A stretch of 64,000 nt of DNA from Treponema brennaborense DSM 12168 (lineage in GTDB: Bacteria > Spirochaetota > Spirochaetia > Treponematales > Treponemataceae), in contig NC_015500.1 in NCBI RefSeq assembly GCF_000212415.1, forward strand, positions 1,860,001 to 1,924,000, read 5' to 3'. Of this stretch, positions 34,956-43,964 are shown in pieces; the first letter of the stretch is position 1, and the number at the start of each line of letters is the position of its first letter. The notes under the pieces are model-generated. The model saw only the letters and a list, made by a program, of their open reading frames with translations, made no database searches and was not told where the DNA came from. Both the position numbers and the translations under genes were made by a program.

Positions 34956-35982
34956 ATGTTTCATCTCCTTCTACGGATAATTCTTCAAATTCTTCCAATT
35001 CGCCCTGAGTTATTTTACTCAGCACCTGCACCGCCATCTTCTTGCCGATAACGCCGGGCTGGCACAAAAACTTTTTCTTATTGCCGATGCTCAGCGTAAT
35101 CGGATCGGTAATGCGTACATTAGATAATCGGACGATATCTCCCACTCGTAAAGCTAAAACATCTCGTATCGGCAAAGAAACCGAACCGATTTCCGCAACG
35201 ACGTCCATATCGACGTCGGAAAGTTTTTCTTTCAGAACACCCAGATACTGCGTCGTCGAACTGCGCCGCACGGATGAAAACCAGAACTGCGACGACAGTT
35301 TTGAAATGATCGGTTCTATCGTAAGATACGGAATACAGAAGTTCATCATGCCTTCTTCTTCGCCGACTTTCGTTTCAAGCGTAACCAGTACGACCATTTC
35401 CGAAGGAGGTACGATCTGGGCAAACTGCGGATTCGTTTCTATCTGACCGAGCCGCGGCCGTAAATCGATAACCTGCGTCCACGCTTCGCGCATATTGGCC
35501 AGAATGCGGACGATAATGCCTTCCATAACGGACTGCTCGATATCGGTCAGATCGCGCTGGACTTTCGCCCCCTGCCCGGTACCGCCGAACAGTCGGTCTA
35601 TCATTGAAAACGTTATGGCCGGATCGATTTCAAGAATCGCGTTTCCTTTCAGCGGATCCATATTGATGACGGCGAGCGTCGTCGGCGTCGGAATGGAACG
35701 GATAAATTCCTCATAGGTAAGCTGATCTACGGATGCGACGTGAACGTGCACCATGCTGCGCAATTGGGCGGAAAGGCTCGTCGTCGTCAAACGGGCGAAC
35801 GTTTCGTGCATGATGGAAACGGTACGTATCTGTTCTTTTGAAAATTTGTCGGGACGTTTGAAATCGTAAATTTTTATTTTACGCGTATCGTTTACCGGTT
35901 TAAAATCTTCAGGTTCAGTATTACCGGAACTGATAGCAGTGAGGAGCTGATCTATTTCGTCCTGCGACAGAACTTCATTCAT
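34948..35982 (-). CDS. fliM: Flagellar motor switch protein FliM
   Basis: A 344-residue protein. The N-terminal CheY-P binding peptide is LSQDEIDQLLTAI. The middle domain (about 45-235) holds RLFGGTGQGAKVQRDLTDIE. The C-terminal SpoA domain is VLALRVGDIVRLSNVRITDP to IGNKKKFLCQPGVIG. It links FliG to the FliN/FliY ring. The ATG at 35982 follows TTAGGGGATTGACAT. The first codons and the ribosome site are also present in a second copy just upstream (see repeat). Confidence 0.97.
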   Translation of the reverse strand: MNEVLSQDEIDQLLTAISSGNTEPEDFKPVNDTRKIKIYDFKRPDKFSKEQIRTVSIMHETFARLTTTSLSAQLRSMVHVHVASVDQLTYEEFIRSIPTPTTLAVINMDPLKGNAILEIDPAITFSMIDRLFGGTGQGAKVQRDLTDIEQSVMEGIIVRILANMREAWTQVIDLRPRLGQIETNPQFAQIVPPSEMVVLVTLETKVGEEEGMMNFCIPYLTIEPIISKLSSQFWFSSVRRSSTTQYLGVLKEKLSDVDMDVVAEIGSVSLPIRDVLALRVGDIVRLSNVRITDPITLSIGNKKKFLCQPGVIGKKMAVQVLSKITQGELEEFEELSVEGDETYE

Positions 35983-36087
35983 ATGTCAATCCCCTAATTC
36001 ACGAAAGGCTGCGTTTTGTTTGCTTCTGTCGGCGACAGAACTTCATTCATATGTCGATCCCCTAATTCACGAAAGGCTGCGTTTTGT
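35964..36087. repeat. 56-bp direct repeat covering the fliM start
   Basis: 35964-36019 (first seven codons of fliM plus 37 upstream bases) recurs at 36032-36087 with one change (A to G at 36055 versus 35987). The period is 68 bases. It is a tandem duplication of the fliM translation start. Confidence 0.93.
35994..36050 (-). CDS. Possible 18-codon upstream ORF before fliM
   Basis: The duplicated fliM start gives a second ATG with the same AGGGGATCGACAT site. It is read as MNEVLSPTEANKTQPFVN and stops at TAG (35996-35994), 11 bases before the real fliM ATG. The first six residues equal FliM's, then the frame runs into the old upstream region. It may be translated by chance or act as a leader for fliM; no evidence of selection can be seen. 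Confidence 0.4.
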   Translation of the reverse strand: MNEVLSPTEANKTQPFVN

Positions 36088-36118
36088 CTGCCGCGGGCGG
36101 CGGCAGCGCCTACGCACG

Positions 36119-36664
36119 CTACTGTTCTATAATTTCAAGACTCAAAAAGCGCACGTCTTTTATTTTGGACGAGCTTAAAATATCGTCGTTGATTGCGTTT
36201 CTGATTTCGATCCGCAGTTTATCTTCATTTTGAGGACGAAGTTCGCTTATTTTCTTTTCCGTAAAATACCGGCGCAAAAAGTCCTTGATCTCTATCTGAC
36301 GCGCGGTAATTTCCGTTGAAGTCGCCTTATCGTCTTTTTTGTAGCCCAAAACGACTTCCACAACGACGCTTGCGGGAATGGAGTCGCTCGTTTTCGTACG
36401 GATGGATCCGATCGAACTGTACCAGTCCAAAATTTCCCGTTTGCCGACGTAATCCTGCGATACGGGAATGGCCGCCTGCTGGGCCGAATTGCCGCCCATA
36501 ATTTTCATGGTAATTACCACGACCGTAACGATGAGAATGATCGCACCTAAAACAATGGCGACCCATTTCAGAAGAGCAGGAAACAGTCCGCCTATACCGC
36601 GTTTTTTCTCCGCAGCACCGCCTGATTCTCCGTTGTCGTCCAAACCTAAATCGTCATCAGCCAT
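36119..36664 (-). CDS. fliL: Flagellar basal body-associated protein FliL
   Basis: A 181-residue inner-membrane protein. An acidic cytoplasmic start (MADDDLGLDDNGESG), one membrane helix (LLKWVAIVLGAIILIVTVVV, about residues 30-52), then a periplasmic FliL domain with TSTEITARQIEIKDFLRRYF and SLEIIEQ at the end. It supports stator function. It lies between motB (32 bases) and fliM. The 136 bases to fliM hold the direct repeat and small ORF described above. Confidence 0.94.
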   Translation of the reverse strand: MADDDLGLDDNGESGGAAEKKRGIGGLFPALLKWVAIVLGAIILIVTVVVITMKIMGGNSAQQAAIPVSQDYVGKREILDWYSSIGSIRTKTSDSIPASVVVEVVLGYKKDDKATSTEITARQIEIKDFLRRYFTEKKISELRPQNEDKLRIEIRNAINDDILSSSKIKDVRFLSLEIIEQ

Positions 36665-36696
36665 ACAAAACCTTCCTCTATCATATCATTCTATCA

Positions 36697-37407
36697 TTAA
36701 AAATGACCTTCGTCCAGAATAATTATATCCACGCGGCGGTTATACGCCCTGCCCTCCGCCGTATCGTTTGAAAACTTGGGGCGAGTGTCGGCGTAGCCGG
36801 CCACGGAAAACTGAGCTTCGTTTACCCCGAAGTCGGACAAATAATGCAGCACGTTTACCGCACGCGCGGCGGATAATTCCCAGTTACTGGGAAAATCCTT
36901 ACTTGCAACCGGCGTTCCGTCGGTGTGCCCTTCGATACGGAAGCGCCGCCCGGACAACTCTTTTGAAGACAGAAATTGCGCCAGCCGCAGAACGGTGGCC
37001 CGCGTTTCTTCTATATTAAGTGCGGCGCTGCCCGGCGCAAAAAACGAATCCGACGCGAGCGTGATCACCAGCCCCCGTTCGTCGCTCGACAACGTAATTT
37101 TATTCGATTTTACGTCCGGCGCGAACAAACTGACCGCACGCTTTACCGAAAGTCCGAGCGATTTGCCTTTTTCAAGCGAGGGCAGACTGTTTATCGTGTT
37201 TCCCAAATCCGCAAGCCGTCCCGCCGCAAGCGACTGACCGCCGGCCGTCGGATCGCCCTGCAAAGAAGCGGTCAGCGCCGCCATCTGCACCGCGTCGACT
37301 TCGGTCGGATTATACAACATGACGAAGAAACAGAGCATCAGCGTGATCATGTCGCCGTACGTTCCCATCCATGCGGTTGAGGGCTTTTCAGGTTCTTTTC
37401 TTCCCAT
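36697..37407 (-). CDS. motB: Flagellar motor stator protein MotB
   Basis: A 236-residue protein. The single helix carries the proton-binding aspartate in [17 protein letters not shown] (Asp near residue 19). A plug/linker follows. The OmpA-like peptidoglycan-binding domain (about 115-236) has [28 protein letters not shown] and [10 protein letters not shown]. It forms the stator with MotA, whose gene is 12 bases upstream. Confidence 0.96.
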   Translation of the reverse strand: MGRKEPEKPSTAWMGTYGDMITLMLCFFVMLYNPTEVDAVQMAALTASLQGDPTAGGQSLAAGRLADLGNTINSLPSLEKGKSLGLSVKRAVSLFAPDVKSNKITLSSDERGLVITLASDSFFAPGSAALNIEETRATVLRLAQFLSSKELSGRRFRIEGHTDGTPVASKDFPSNWELSAARAVNVLHYLSDFGVNEAQFSVAGYADTRPKFSNDTAEGRAYNRRVDIIILDEGHF

Positions 37408-37419
37408 CAGTAACTCCGT

Positions 37420-38202
37420 TTAGTCTTTCAAAACGTCCGATTCTATTGCTTTTCTGGATTTAGGATCCAGATACGTCAACAGTTTCATGGCGAGAATACG
37501 GGGGTTGTCTCCGGCCTGAATGGACAGGACGCCTTCTACTATCATTTCTTTTGTCCGCATTTCAACGTTGTTCTGCCCGATCAGTTTCTGCGCCATAGGA
37601 GCCAAAATCCAGTTTGCCATCATGGAGCCGTACAGCGTGGTGATAAGCGCGACGGCCATATTCGGACCGAGCGACGACTTGTCTTCCAAGTTGTTCAACA
37701 TACCGATCAAACCCAGAACGGTACCCATCATTCCGAATCCGGGTGCGAAGCCTGCCCACTGGTTCATGATATTGATGTACACCATATGACGCGCTTCAAC
37801 CTGACTCATTTCGCTTTCAAGAATCGTCCTGATAACCGCGCCGTCGGTACCGTCTACAACCAGACGCAGTCCCGTTTTCATAAAAGCGTCGTCCAGATCT
37901 TCAAGCCCCTCTTCGAGCGCAAGAATACCTTCGCGGCGCGCCTTTTCGGAAAGGGCGACCATATTCTGCACCAAAACCTTTTCACCGAAGTCGGGAATTT
38001 TGAACGTTTTTCCGATAATGGCAAACATCGTCGTAACCTGTTTTAACGGAGCAACGATAAGCAAAGCGCAGAACGAACCGCCGATCGTCATGAACACCGA
38101 GGGAATATCGATAATTCCCATAAGCGTACCGCCTGAGGTAAGAACGGACATGACGATACACGCCGCTCCGCCGATCAAACCGATTATTGTTGCTATATCC
38201 AT
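37420..38202 (-). CDS. motA: Flagellar motor stator protein MotA
   Basis: A 260-residue protein with four membrane helices (about residues 4-22, 32-52, 150-172 and 182-204). The cytoplasmic loop has charged residues for FliG contact (REGILALEEGLEDLDD, SEMSQVEARH). The conserved stretch GFGMMGTVLGLIGMLNNLED and PYG-like TTLYGSMMANWILAP are present. It is co-transcribed with flbD and motB. Confidence 0.96.
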   Translation of the reverse strand: MDIATIIGLIGGAACIVMSVLTSGGTLMGIIDIPSVFMTIGGSFCALLIVAPLKQVTTMFAIIGKTFKIPDFGEKVLVQNMVALSEKARREGILALEEGLEDLDDAFMKTGLRLVVDGTDGAVIRTILESEMSQVEARHMVYINIMNQWAGFAPGFGMMGTVLGLIGMLNNLEDKSSLGPNMAVALITTLYGSMMANWILAPMAQKLIGQNNVEMRTKEMIVEGVLSIQAGDNPRILAMKLLTYLDPKSRKAIESDVLKD

Positions 38203-38222
38203 TCAGAAACTCCTATATCCGT

Positions 38223-38420
38223 TTACTCTTCGTTCTTTAAAGCACCGATCCGGCGCCTGTATTCGATAATTTTTTCAATAATGTCTTCCGGGGGATTTTT
38301 TACGACGACGTGTTTGCCCGAAAGCATGGTCAGCGTAACGTCGGGATTGCATTCTATCGATTCGATCTGATGCGGATTGATCCAGTATTTTTTTCCGTCA
38401 AGACGCAATACTTCTATCAT
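38223..38420 (-). CDS. flbD: FlbD family flagellar protein
   Basis: A 65-residue protein matching FlbD/FlrD: MIEVLRLDGKKYWINPHQIE, then ECNPDVTLTMLSGKHVVVKN. Small FlbD proteins lie before motA in spirochaetes and Firmicutes; their role is not settled. It is separated from flgE by 352 bases with two terminator hairpins. A promoter ends 5 bases before its ATG, so it starts a new, leaderless transcript. Confidence 0.9.
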   Translation of the reverse strand: MIEVLRLDGKKYWINPHQIESIECNPDVTLTMLSGKHVVVKNPPEDIIEKIIEYRRRIGALKNEE

Positions 38421-38425
38421 ACTTT

Positions 38426-38454
38426 ATTGTGTACGCTTACGGCATTACCGTCAA
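38426..38454 (-). promoter_or_regulatory. Candidate promoter of flbD-motA-motB-fliL-fliM...
   Basis: TTGACG (38454-38449), 17 bases, CACAAT (38431-38426), 5 bases, ATG at 38420. It lies downstream of both terminators in the flgE-flbD gap. Confidence 0.5.
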
Positions 38455-38544
38455 GTAGGCAAGCGCCGCGCCGCAATGACCTCCCTCAAAAAAAATACGT
38501 ATCCATTCTATTACAATATCGGAATTATGGGAATGAAGCTGAGA

Positions 38545-38572
38545 AAAAAAACGCCGCCGCCGGCGTTTTTTT
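38545..38572. terminator. Terminator hairpin in flgE-flbD gap (second)
   Basis: AAAAAAACGCCG-CCGC-CGGCGTTTTTTT, a perfect 12-base stem with A/T runs, able to act on either strand. Confidence 0.8.
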
Positions 38573-38652
38573 ACACGGTTTCGGCAACGGGCCGCTCGTC
38601 CAACAACTCGGCCGGCAACTAAACCGAAAACAGGCCGCTCGGCCGGGCGCAT

Positions 38653-38698
38653 AAAAAAGGATCGACCGCGAAGCGTTCCGCTCCGTTTCGGTCGATCC
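38653..38698 (-). terminator. Terminator after flgE
   Basis: On the minus strand GGATCGACCG...CGGTCGATCC (38698-38659), with an inner AGCG/CGCT pairing, is followed by TTTTTT (38658-38653). It stands 75 bases after the flgE stop. Apart from the two terminators and the promoter, the 352-base gap 38421-38772 holds nothing that I can recognise. Confidence 0.8.
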
Positions 38699-38772
38699 AC
38701 TTTACACTTCCGCGTGCCGGCTGCTGCCGCGCGGACGGTTAGCGATTATCGGTTCCGGTTACCCATTGCCGG

Positions 38773-40164
38773 TTACCGCTTCAAGTTCATCACCGTATCA
38801 AGCAGCGTGTCTGCCGTCTGAATCGTTTTGGAACTCGCCTGAAAACCGCGCTGCGTTACGATCATATCGGTAAACTGTTCGGTCAAGTCGACGTTCGACA
38901 TTTCAAGCGAGCCTGCCAGCATGGAACCTTTGCCTGCGATACCGGACGTACCGATGTTCGCCAGTCCCGAGTTGTTCGACTGCACGTACGTATTGTCGCC
39001 GGCTTTTTCAAGACCGCCCTGGTTGCTGAACGTGGCGAGCGCAATCTGACCGAGCACGCGGTTGGTACCGTTGGAATACACGCCGGTAATGATGCCGCTC
39101 GAATCTATCTTGAAGTTGTCCAAATACCCCATCGTGTAGCCGTCCTGATAATACGCCTTCGTCGAACTTTGCGACGCGCTCTGGGTTATCGTATGCTGCT
39201 GACTGCCGATCGTGCCCAGATTGATGTTCATGGTCTGACGGTACGGATTTCCGTCCGCGTCGGGATTGGAATCGGTTACCGTAAAAGACGTCTGCAAGAC
39301 GATCTGTCCGGTGGGATTCGTAACGTTGCCCGCGCTGTCCGTTACGGACTGGAGCGAACCGGTATTGTCGAAATTGACGAGGAACGTGTTCGCGACACCG
39401 TCCGTCGTTCCCAAACCGACGCGCGTCTGCGTAACGTCGGCATTGTCAGGATCGATCAGAACGGTTGCCTGCCACTGGTTCGGATTACCCGGTACGCGGG
39501 CAAACGCGACGGACAACATGTGTTCGTTGCCGAAGCTGTCGTACACTTTCTGTTCCGTGGACCAAGTGCCTTTCATGATATCCGATTCGCTCGCGCCTTC
39601 AAGAATTTCAGGCGTGTTTTTGTTCAGGTTGCAGGCAAAATTGACGTTCTGCGTCGCTTTCGCAGGATCTTTGGAACCGACCGGAATAATCAAGTCTTCG
39701 GGTGAGCCGGCCGTATTCAGGATCATTTCACCGTTCGCTTCCTGAGCCATCCAGCCCTGAACGCGCAGTCCGTTCGCCGGATTGACGAGCGTACCGTCGC
39801 TGTCGAGTCCGAACGCTCCGGCGCGGGTATAAAACGTTTCTTCGCCGTTTTTCAGTACGAAAAATCCGTTTCCCTGAATAGCCACGTCGGTCGCAACTCC
39901 GGTGGACTGCAGGTTTCCCTGCGTAAAAACGGTGTCGATGCTGGCGACCATAACGCCCAGACCGACTTCTTTAGGATTAACACCGCCGACTTCGGTTGTC
40001 GGTTTTGCAGCGCCCGAAAGCTGCTGTGAAATCATATCCTGAAAATTGACGCGGCCGCGTTTGAATCCGGTCGTGTTGACGTTGGCGACGTTGTTGCCGA
40101 TAACGTCAAGACGCGTCTGGTGGTTCTGCATACCGGATACACCGGAATAAAGTGATCTCATCAT
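38773..40164 (-). CDS. flgE: Flagellar hook protein FlgE
   Basis: A 463-residue hook protein. The N-terminal rod/hook signature is [20 protein letters not shown]. The D1/D2 regions follow, and the C-terminal [20 protein letters not shown] helix is present. Lys165 and Cys178 (in GSKDPAKA and NVNFACNL) stand at the same positions as the residues that form the lysinoalanine crosslink in T. denticola FlgE. That crosslink stiffens the periplasmic hook. It lies 12 bases after flgD; a terminator follows it. Confidence 0.97.
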   Translation of the reverse strand: MMRSLYSGVSGMQNHQTRLDVIGNNVANVNTTGFKRGRVNFQDMISQQLSGAAKPTTEVGGVNPKEVGLGVMVASIDTVFTQGNLQSTGVATDVAIQGNGFFVLKNGEETFYTRAGAFGLDSDGTLVNPANGLRVQGWMAQEANGEMILNTAGSPEDLIIPVGSKDPAKATQNVNFACNLNKNTPEILEGASESDIMKGTWSTEQKVYDSFGNEHMLSVAFARVPGNPNQWQATVLIDPDNADVTQTRVGLGTTDGVANTFLVNFDNTGSLQSVTDSAGNVTNPTGQIVLQTSFTVTDSNPDADGNPYRQTMNINLGTIGSQQHTITQSASQSSTKAYYQDGYTMGYLDNFKIDSSGIITGVYSNGTNRVLGQIALATFSNQGGLEKAGDNTYVQSNNSGLANIGTSGIAGKGSMLAGSLEMSNVDLTEQFTDMIVTQRGFQASSKTIQTADTLLDTVMNLKR

Positions 40165-40176
40165 ATAGCTACCCTC

Positions 40177-40617
40177 TTAGTTACCATATACGGCGTTAAT
40201 CTGATCCATGCTGTACAGCATTCCGTTTACTTTTATCTGCGGAGCGGCTCCGCGCGTTACCGATTCCACGACGCCGCTCACCGCCGCGTCGCCGGCGTTC
40301 AGCTCGACGTTTTTTCCCAGCAGGGACACCGCTTCGTTCGAGTTGAGCATATTAGCCAGTTTCGTAAACTCGCTGCTCATGTTCGTCATCTGCTCCAGTG
40401 AAGAAAACTGCGCCATCTGAGCGATGAACTCGGTGTTCTCCATGGGACTGGTCGGATCCTGATTGGAAAGCTGCGTTAGCAACAGTTTGAGAAAATCATC
40501 CTTGCCCAATTGCTGACTTGCAGTACGTCCGTTTACGGCAAGAGTTTTGTTGAATGAATCGACCGCAGTTTTCGCCTGCAGTTGATCCGCCGTACTCATG
40601 ACAGCTTTAAATTCCAT
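40177..40617 (-). CDS. flgD: Flagellar hook capping protein FlgD
   Basis: A 146-residue FlgD of the short spirochaetal form. The N-terminal cap region is LGKDDFLKLLLTQLSNQDPT and MENTEFIAQMAQFSSLEQM. A short beta domain with SLLGKNVELNAGDAAVSG ends it. It acts as scaffold for hook polymerisation. It lies between fliK (68 bases) and flgE; GAGAGGAG precedes the ATG. Confidence 0.95.
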   Translation of the reverse strand: MEFKAVMSTADQLQAKTAVDSFNKTLAVNGRTASQQLGKDDFLKLLLTQLSNQDPTSPMENTEFIAQMAQFSSLEQMTNMSSEFTKLANMLNSNEAVSLLGKNVELNAGDAAVSGVVESVTRGAAPQIKVNGMLYSMDQINAVYGN

Positions 40618-40685
40618 GAATCAGTACTCCTCTCAGATCTGAAAAATATGTCGGGAACCGTATGTACGCAAACGGTTCCCCGGTT

Positions 40686-42029
40686 TCAAGCCATTATATT
40701 AACGGCAATTTGCGCCGAATCTGAATACATTTTTTGAGTAAAAAATTCGGCTTCCGCATAATCGCCATCATCTACCATATCGGCGTACGAAGTGTGTTTG
40801 AACAGCATTTCGGCAGCGGCAGTCTGTTGCTGCGCGTCGTGCTGCGAACCGCTTCCCGTATCGCCGCCGCTCCAGGACAAATCGAATCCGGCAGTTTCAA
40901 AACCGCTTGCGTTGAACGCCTGTTTTATGGAATCGATATTGTTTTTGAACGCGTTGTACGCGTCTTCCGACGCGACGGTTATATGTCCTGAAATCAGTTT
41001 GTCGTGCAGGTTCAAGCTGATTTTAACGTTGCCCAATTCTTCGGGATGCAGAATCAAATTAATCGTACCCGCGTTGCCGTCGCGCAGAACGATCGAGCCC
41101 GTTTTGACGAATTCAGCGGCGTTGCTTTGCAGTTCCGACGACAGCAAAGACGCAAACCGTGATTCTCCCGGCTTGGAAGCGGCTGAAGCCGTACCGGCCT
41201 GCGCGCCGGAATCTCCGGCAAGGTTCATCGTAATATCGGCAGAACCGTCGCCGTACGAAACGGACGTGACGAACTTCGATTCGCGCAGTCCGGCTTCGGT
41301 AACGCCGCCGTCGGCGGCCGACCGCGCGTCGGTAACGTGAATTTTTTCATCAAGCGCGGTTCCCGTTGAAAGTTTTATATTTTTGCGGCCGCCTTCGGCT
41401 TCCGCTCCGTCCGCACTGAACGGAAGCGCCGACGCGGCGGTTTCCGGCTGCAGCGCGCCGCTTCCGGCTGCCTGCAGCAGCGGGTCGCCGGACTGCGCGG
41501 ACGTATCGCGTTTATGCGTTTTTTTGTCCAGAGGGTGTTCCGCGTCAACCGAATCTGCGGCGGCTTCCGTAAGTATATCCGCATCCGCTTGTGCGGAAAT
41601 CGCCGCAGACAGAACGGAATCTTCTGCAGCCGCTTCCGCATCGACAGCCGGCGCCGGAACGGCAAGTTCGGAAAGCGCCGCGCCGGTTTTGTCCGTATCC
41701 GCTGCGCCGTCCGCAGCCATTGCCGCTTTCAAATCTGCCCGAATCTCACTGCCGACCGGTTTCTTTCCGTCAAGGTTTACCGCACGTACTGCGGAATTCT
41801 CCGACTTCGAGTCGGCATCTGCGGCGGCGGGTTCCGATTCCGCAGACGATTCGGCGGCGGAACTGATGCGTTCGCCGTCCGTATTCGTACCGGAGGTATC
41901 TTTTAAGGCCTTTTCCAATTGTTCTTCAAACGATACGCCGCCCGTTTCTTTCGGACGCTGGCTTTGAGCTGAAGCAGTCGAGAGCGTTTCCGATCCCGGC
42001 TTATCAAGCTGAATATGTACTGTCTGCAT
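40686..42029 (-). CDS. fliK: Flagellar hook-length control protein (FliK-like, Tap1)
   Basis: A 447-residue protein. The first 300 residues are an Ala/Ser/Asp/Glu-rich, poorly conserved spacer, as expected for a molecular ruler. The C-terminal FliK domain (about 325-420) has GTINLILHPEELGNVKISLN and ISGHITVASEDAYNAFKNNI. It is first in the flgD-flgE cluster, the position of tap1 in T. pallidum. The start MQTVHIQLDKPG at 42029 is chosen because GGAG lies 8 bases upstream. The frame is open to 42140. Divergent from rex. No clear promoter was found; a short imperfect repeat, GTGCCGAATC, occurs twice upstream. Confidence 0.88.
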   Translation of the reverse strand: MQTVHIQLDKPGSETLSTASAQSQRPKETGGVSFEEQLEKALKDTSGTNTDGERISSAAESSAESEPAAADADSKSENSAVRAVNLDGKKPVGSEIRADLKAAMAADGAADTDKTGAALSELAVPAPAVDAEAAAEDSVLSAAISAQADADILTEAAADSVDAEHPLDKKTHKRDTSAQSGDPLLQAAGSGALQPETAASALPFSADGAEAEGGRKNIKLSTGTALDEKIHVTDARSAADGGVTEAGLRESKFVTSVSYGDGSADITMNLAGDSGAQAGTASAASKPGESRFASLLSSELQSNAAEFVKTGSIVLRDGNAGTINLILHPEELGNVKISLNLHDKLISGHITVASEDAYNAFKNNIDSIKQAFNASGFETAGFDLSWSGGDTGSGSQHDAQQQTAAAEMLFKHTSYADMVDDGDYAEAEFFTQKMYSDSAQIAVNIMA

Positions 42030-42147
42030 CGGCATATCTCCTACAGTGTAATCATCGACTGATTCGGCACGGTTGTTAAATGATTTTTTTCGGAAAACGC
42101 CGATCATCGATTCGGCACGCAAAACCGGCCGGCACCGCAATAGTTAC

Positions 42148-42176
42148 TTCACAAAGTGGAATTTTTAGAGTAGAAT
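42148..42176 (+). promoter_or_regulatory. Candidate promoter of rex, leaderless
   Basis: TTCACA (42148-42153), 17 bases, TAGAAT (42171-42176), 7 bases, ATG at 42184. The -35 overlaps TTCACAA, one half of the usual Rex operator (TTGTGAA-N4-TTCACAA); the other half is not conserved. Confidence 0.55.
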
Positions 42177-42183
42177 AGACACT

Positions 42184-42834
42184 ATGTCAAAGCAAAAGAT
42201 TCCGGCGACACCGTCCATCAGACGGCTGCCATCATATTTGCACATTATCAGACAAGCCCGGAACGAAGGGTATGAGTTCATTTCGGGAACGGTTATCGCG
42301 CAAGAACTGCATCTGGAACCGATTCAGGTACGTAAAGATCTGGCTATAACCGGTATTATCGGCAAACCGAAACGCGGCTATCCGGTTGCGCCGCTGATTA
42401 CCGCAATAGAACATTTTTTGGGTTGGGATACGTCGAAAAACGCGGTATTGATAGGCGCCGGCAATTTGGCGACGGCTCTGACCGGATATCAGGAATTCCA
42501 ATATCACGGACTGAACTTCGTCGCGGCGTTCGACAAGAGTCCGGCGAAAATCGGCACGAAAATTCACGGCGTGCCGGTGTTTTCAATAGATACGCTGCCC
42601 GTTCAAATCAGAAACCTCGACGCGACGATCGCCGTTTTGACGGTGCCGTCGCAAAACGCCCAGGAAACGGCGGACATAATCGTTGCGGCAGGCATAAAAG
42701 CGATTTGGAATTTTACGAACGTAAAACTGAAACTGCCGGAAGACATCGTCTGCCAGCGTGAAGATCTTACCTCGGGCTACGCCATGCTGTGCGTAATGAT
42801 GGACGCCGTCCGCCCGAAGCCGGTAAAAGAGTAA
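42184..42834 (+). CDS. rex: Redox-sensing transcriptional repressor Rex
   Basis: A 216-residue NADH-sensing repressor. The N-terminal winged helix (about 5-75) has IPATPSIRRLPSYLHIIRQA and the recognition region LEPIQVRKDLAITGIIGKPK. The Rossmann domain has VLIGAGNLATALTGYQEF, where the last glycine of GxGxxG is Ala, and FDKSPAKIGTKIHGVPV. It normally represses fermentation and respiration genes when NAD+/NADH is high. No target gene is adjacent. It starts a transcript with an rRNA methyltransferase gene 2 bases downstream. There is no Shine-Dalgarno. Confidence 0.95.
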   Translation: MSKQKIPATPSIRRLPSYLHIIRQARNEGYEFISGTVIAQELHLEPIQVRKDLAITGIIGKPKRGYPVAPLITAIEHFLGWDTSKNAVLIGAGNLATALTGYQEFQYHGLNFVAAFDKSPAKIGTKIHGVPVFSIDTLPVQIRNLDATIAVLTVPSQNAQETADIIVAAGIKAIWNFTNVKLKLPEDIVCQREDLTSGYAMLCVMMDAVRPKPVKE

Positions 42835-42836
42835 TT

Positions 42837-43916
42837 ATGAGCGACGAATCGGAAACGACCAAAAACGCGTATCAGGCGCAGCTGTTTGCGAATCGGCTGA
42901 GCAAACGGTATAAGCATTTGCGAAAATGGGCGAAGCGCGAGCGAATCAGCTGCTACCGTCTGTACGACCGGGACATTCCCGAAATTCCGCTGGCCGCGGA
43001 TCTGTACGAAGCGCTGCCGCCCGAGGTGTGTACCGCCGCGCAGGCCGTACGATTCGTAACCGGAGACGCCGCGAACGCGGAAAACCCGAATCGATATCTG
43101 CACCTGTTTCTCTACGAGCGGCCGTATGAAAAATCGGAAGCAAGTGAAAGCGCGTGGCTCGACGCGATGGCGGACGCGGCGGCTTCGGTGCTCGGTCTTG
43201 CACGGAACCGGATTATCGTCAAAACGAGGAGACGGCAGCGCGGCACCGATTCGCAATATGAAAAACGTGAAGCGGAAACGAGCGTAACGGGCACCGTTCT
43301 GGAACAGGGGCAGCTTTTTTACGTAAACCTGACCGATTATCTCGATACGGGGCTGTTCTTCGACCACCGGCCGCTGCGCAAAACGGTGCGCGACACGGCG
43401 GACGGCAAGCGGGTGCTCAATCTGTTCTGCTATACCGGCTCTTTTTCCGTGTACGCGGCGCAGGGAGGAGCGGCTTCGGTGGATTCCGTCGACCTTTCAA
43501 ACACGTACCTCGGCTGGGCGCGGCGGAATATGGAACTGAACGAATTTACCGACCAGGCGCGCTACCGGTTCGTCAGAGCCGACGCGGCGTCCTTTTTGAA
43601 GACGGCGAAAGAAAAGTGGGACATCATTATCCTCGATCCGCCGACGTTTTCAAATTCCAAAAAAACCGAAACGGAACTCGACGTAAACCGGGACTGGGCG
43701 GCGCTGGCAACGGATTGTCTGAATTTGCTGAGCGGCGGCGGCGTATTGTATTTTTCGACGAACAGCCGGAAACTGGTCTTCGACGCGGCGGCGCTCCCGT
43801 CCGTAACCGAACAGCGTAAAATAATCCAAATCACGGATATCACCGAGCAAACGATTCCGGAAGATTACCGCAATACGAAAATTCACCGGTGCTGGAAACT
43901 CGCGATCGGCCGGTAA
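42837..43916 (+). CDS. 23S rRNA methyltransferase, RlmK-like
   Basis: A 359-residue class I SAM-dependent methyltransferase resembling the C-terminal (RlmK) half of E. coli RlmL, which makes m7G2069. Residues 1-160 are a helical and RNA-binding region (AQLFANRLSKRYKHLRKWAK). The substrate-side GLFFDHRPLRKTVRD is near 177. SAM motif I is VLNLFCYTGSFSVYAAQGG, and the catalytic motif IILDPPTFSNSK is near 262. The start MSDESETTKNAYQ lies 2 bases after the rex stop; an earlier start at 42789 falls inside rex. Confidence 0.85.
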   Translation: MSDESETTKNAYQAQLFANRLSKRYKHLRKWAKRERISCYRLYDRDIPEIPLAADLYEALPPEVCTAAQAVRFVTGDAANAENPNRYLHLFLYERPYEKSEASESAWLDAMADAAASVLGLARNRIIVKTRRRQRGTDSQYEKREAETSVTGTVLEQGQLFYVNLTDYLDTGLFFDHRPLRKTVRDTADGKRVLNLFCYTGSFSVYAAQGGAASVDSVDLSNTYLGWARRNMELNEFTDQARYRFVRADAASFLKTAKEKWDIIILDPPTFSNSKKTETELDVNRDWAALATDCLNLLSGGGVLYFSTNSRKLVFDAAALPSVTEQRKIIQITDITEQTIPEDYRNTKIHRCWKLAIGR

Positions 43917-43930
43917 AAGATTCGCTTTTA

Positions 43931-43959
43931 TTTACACGCAAAGTATTCTGTTGTATAGT
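43931..43959 (+). promoter_or_regulatory. Candidate promoter of the MBL-fold gene, leaderless
   Basis: TTTACA (43931-43936), 17 bases, TATAGT (43954-43959), 5 bases, ATG at 43965. No Shine-Dalgarno. Confidence 0.6.
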
Positions 43960-43964
43960 ACGGT

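Noticed and set aside
42137-42154. Full Rex operator before rex
   Set aside because: Only the TTCACAA half is present; the left half matches one base in seven. It was kept only as a note on the promoter.
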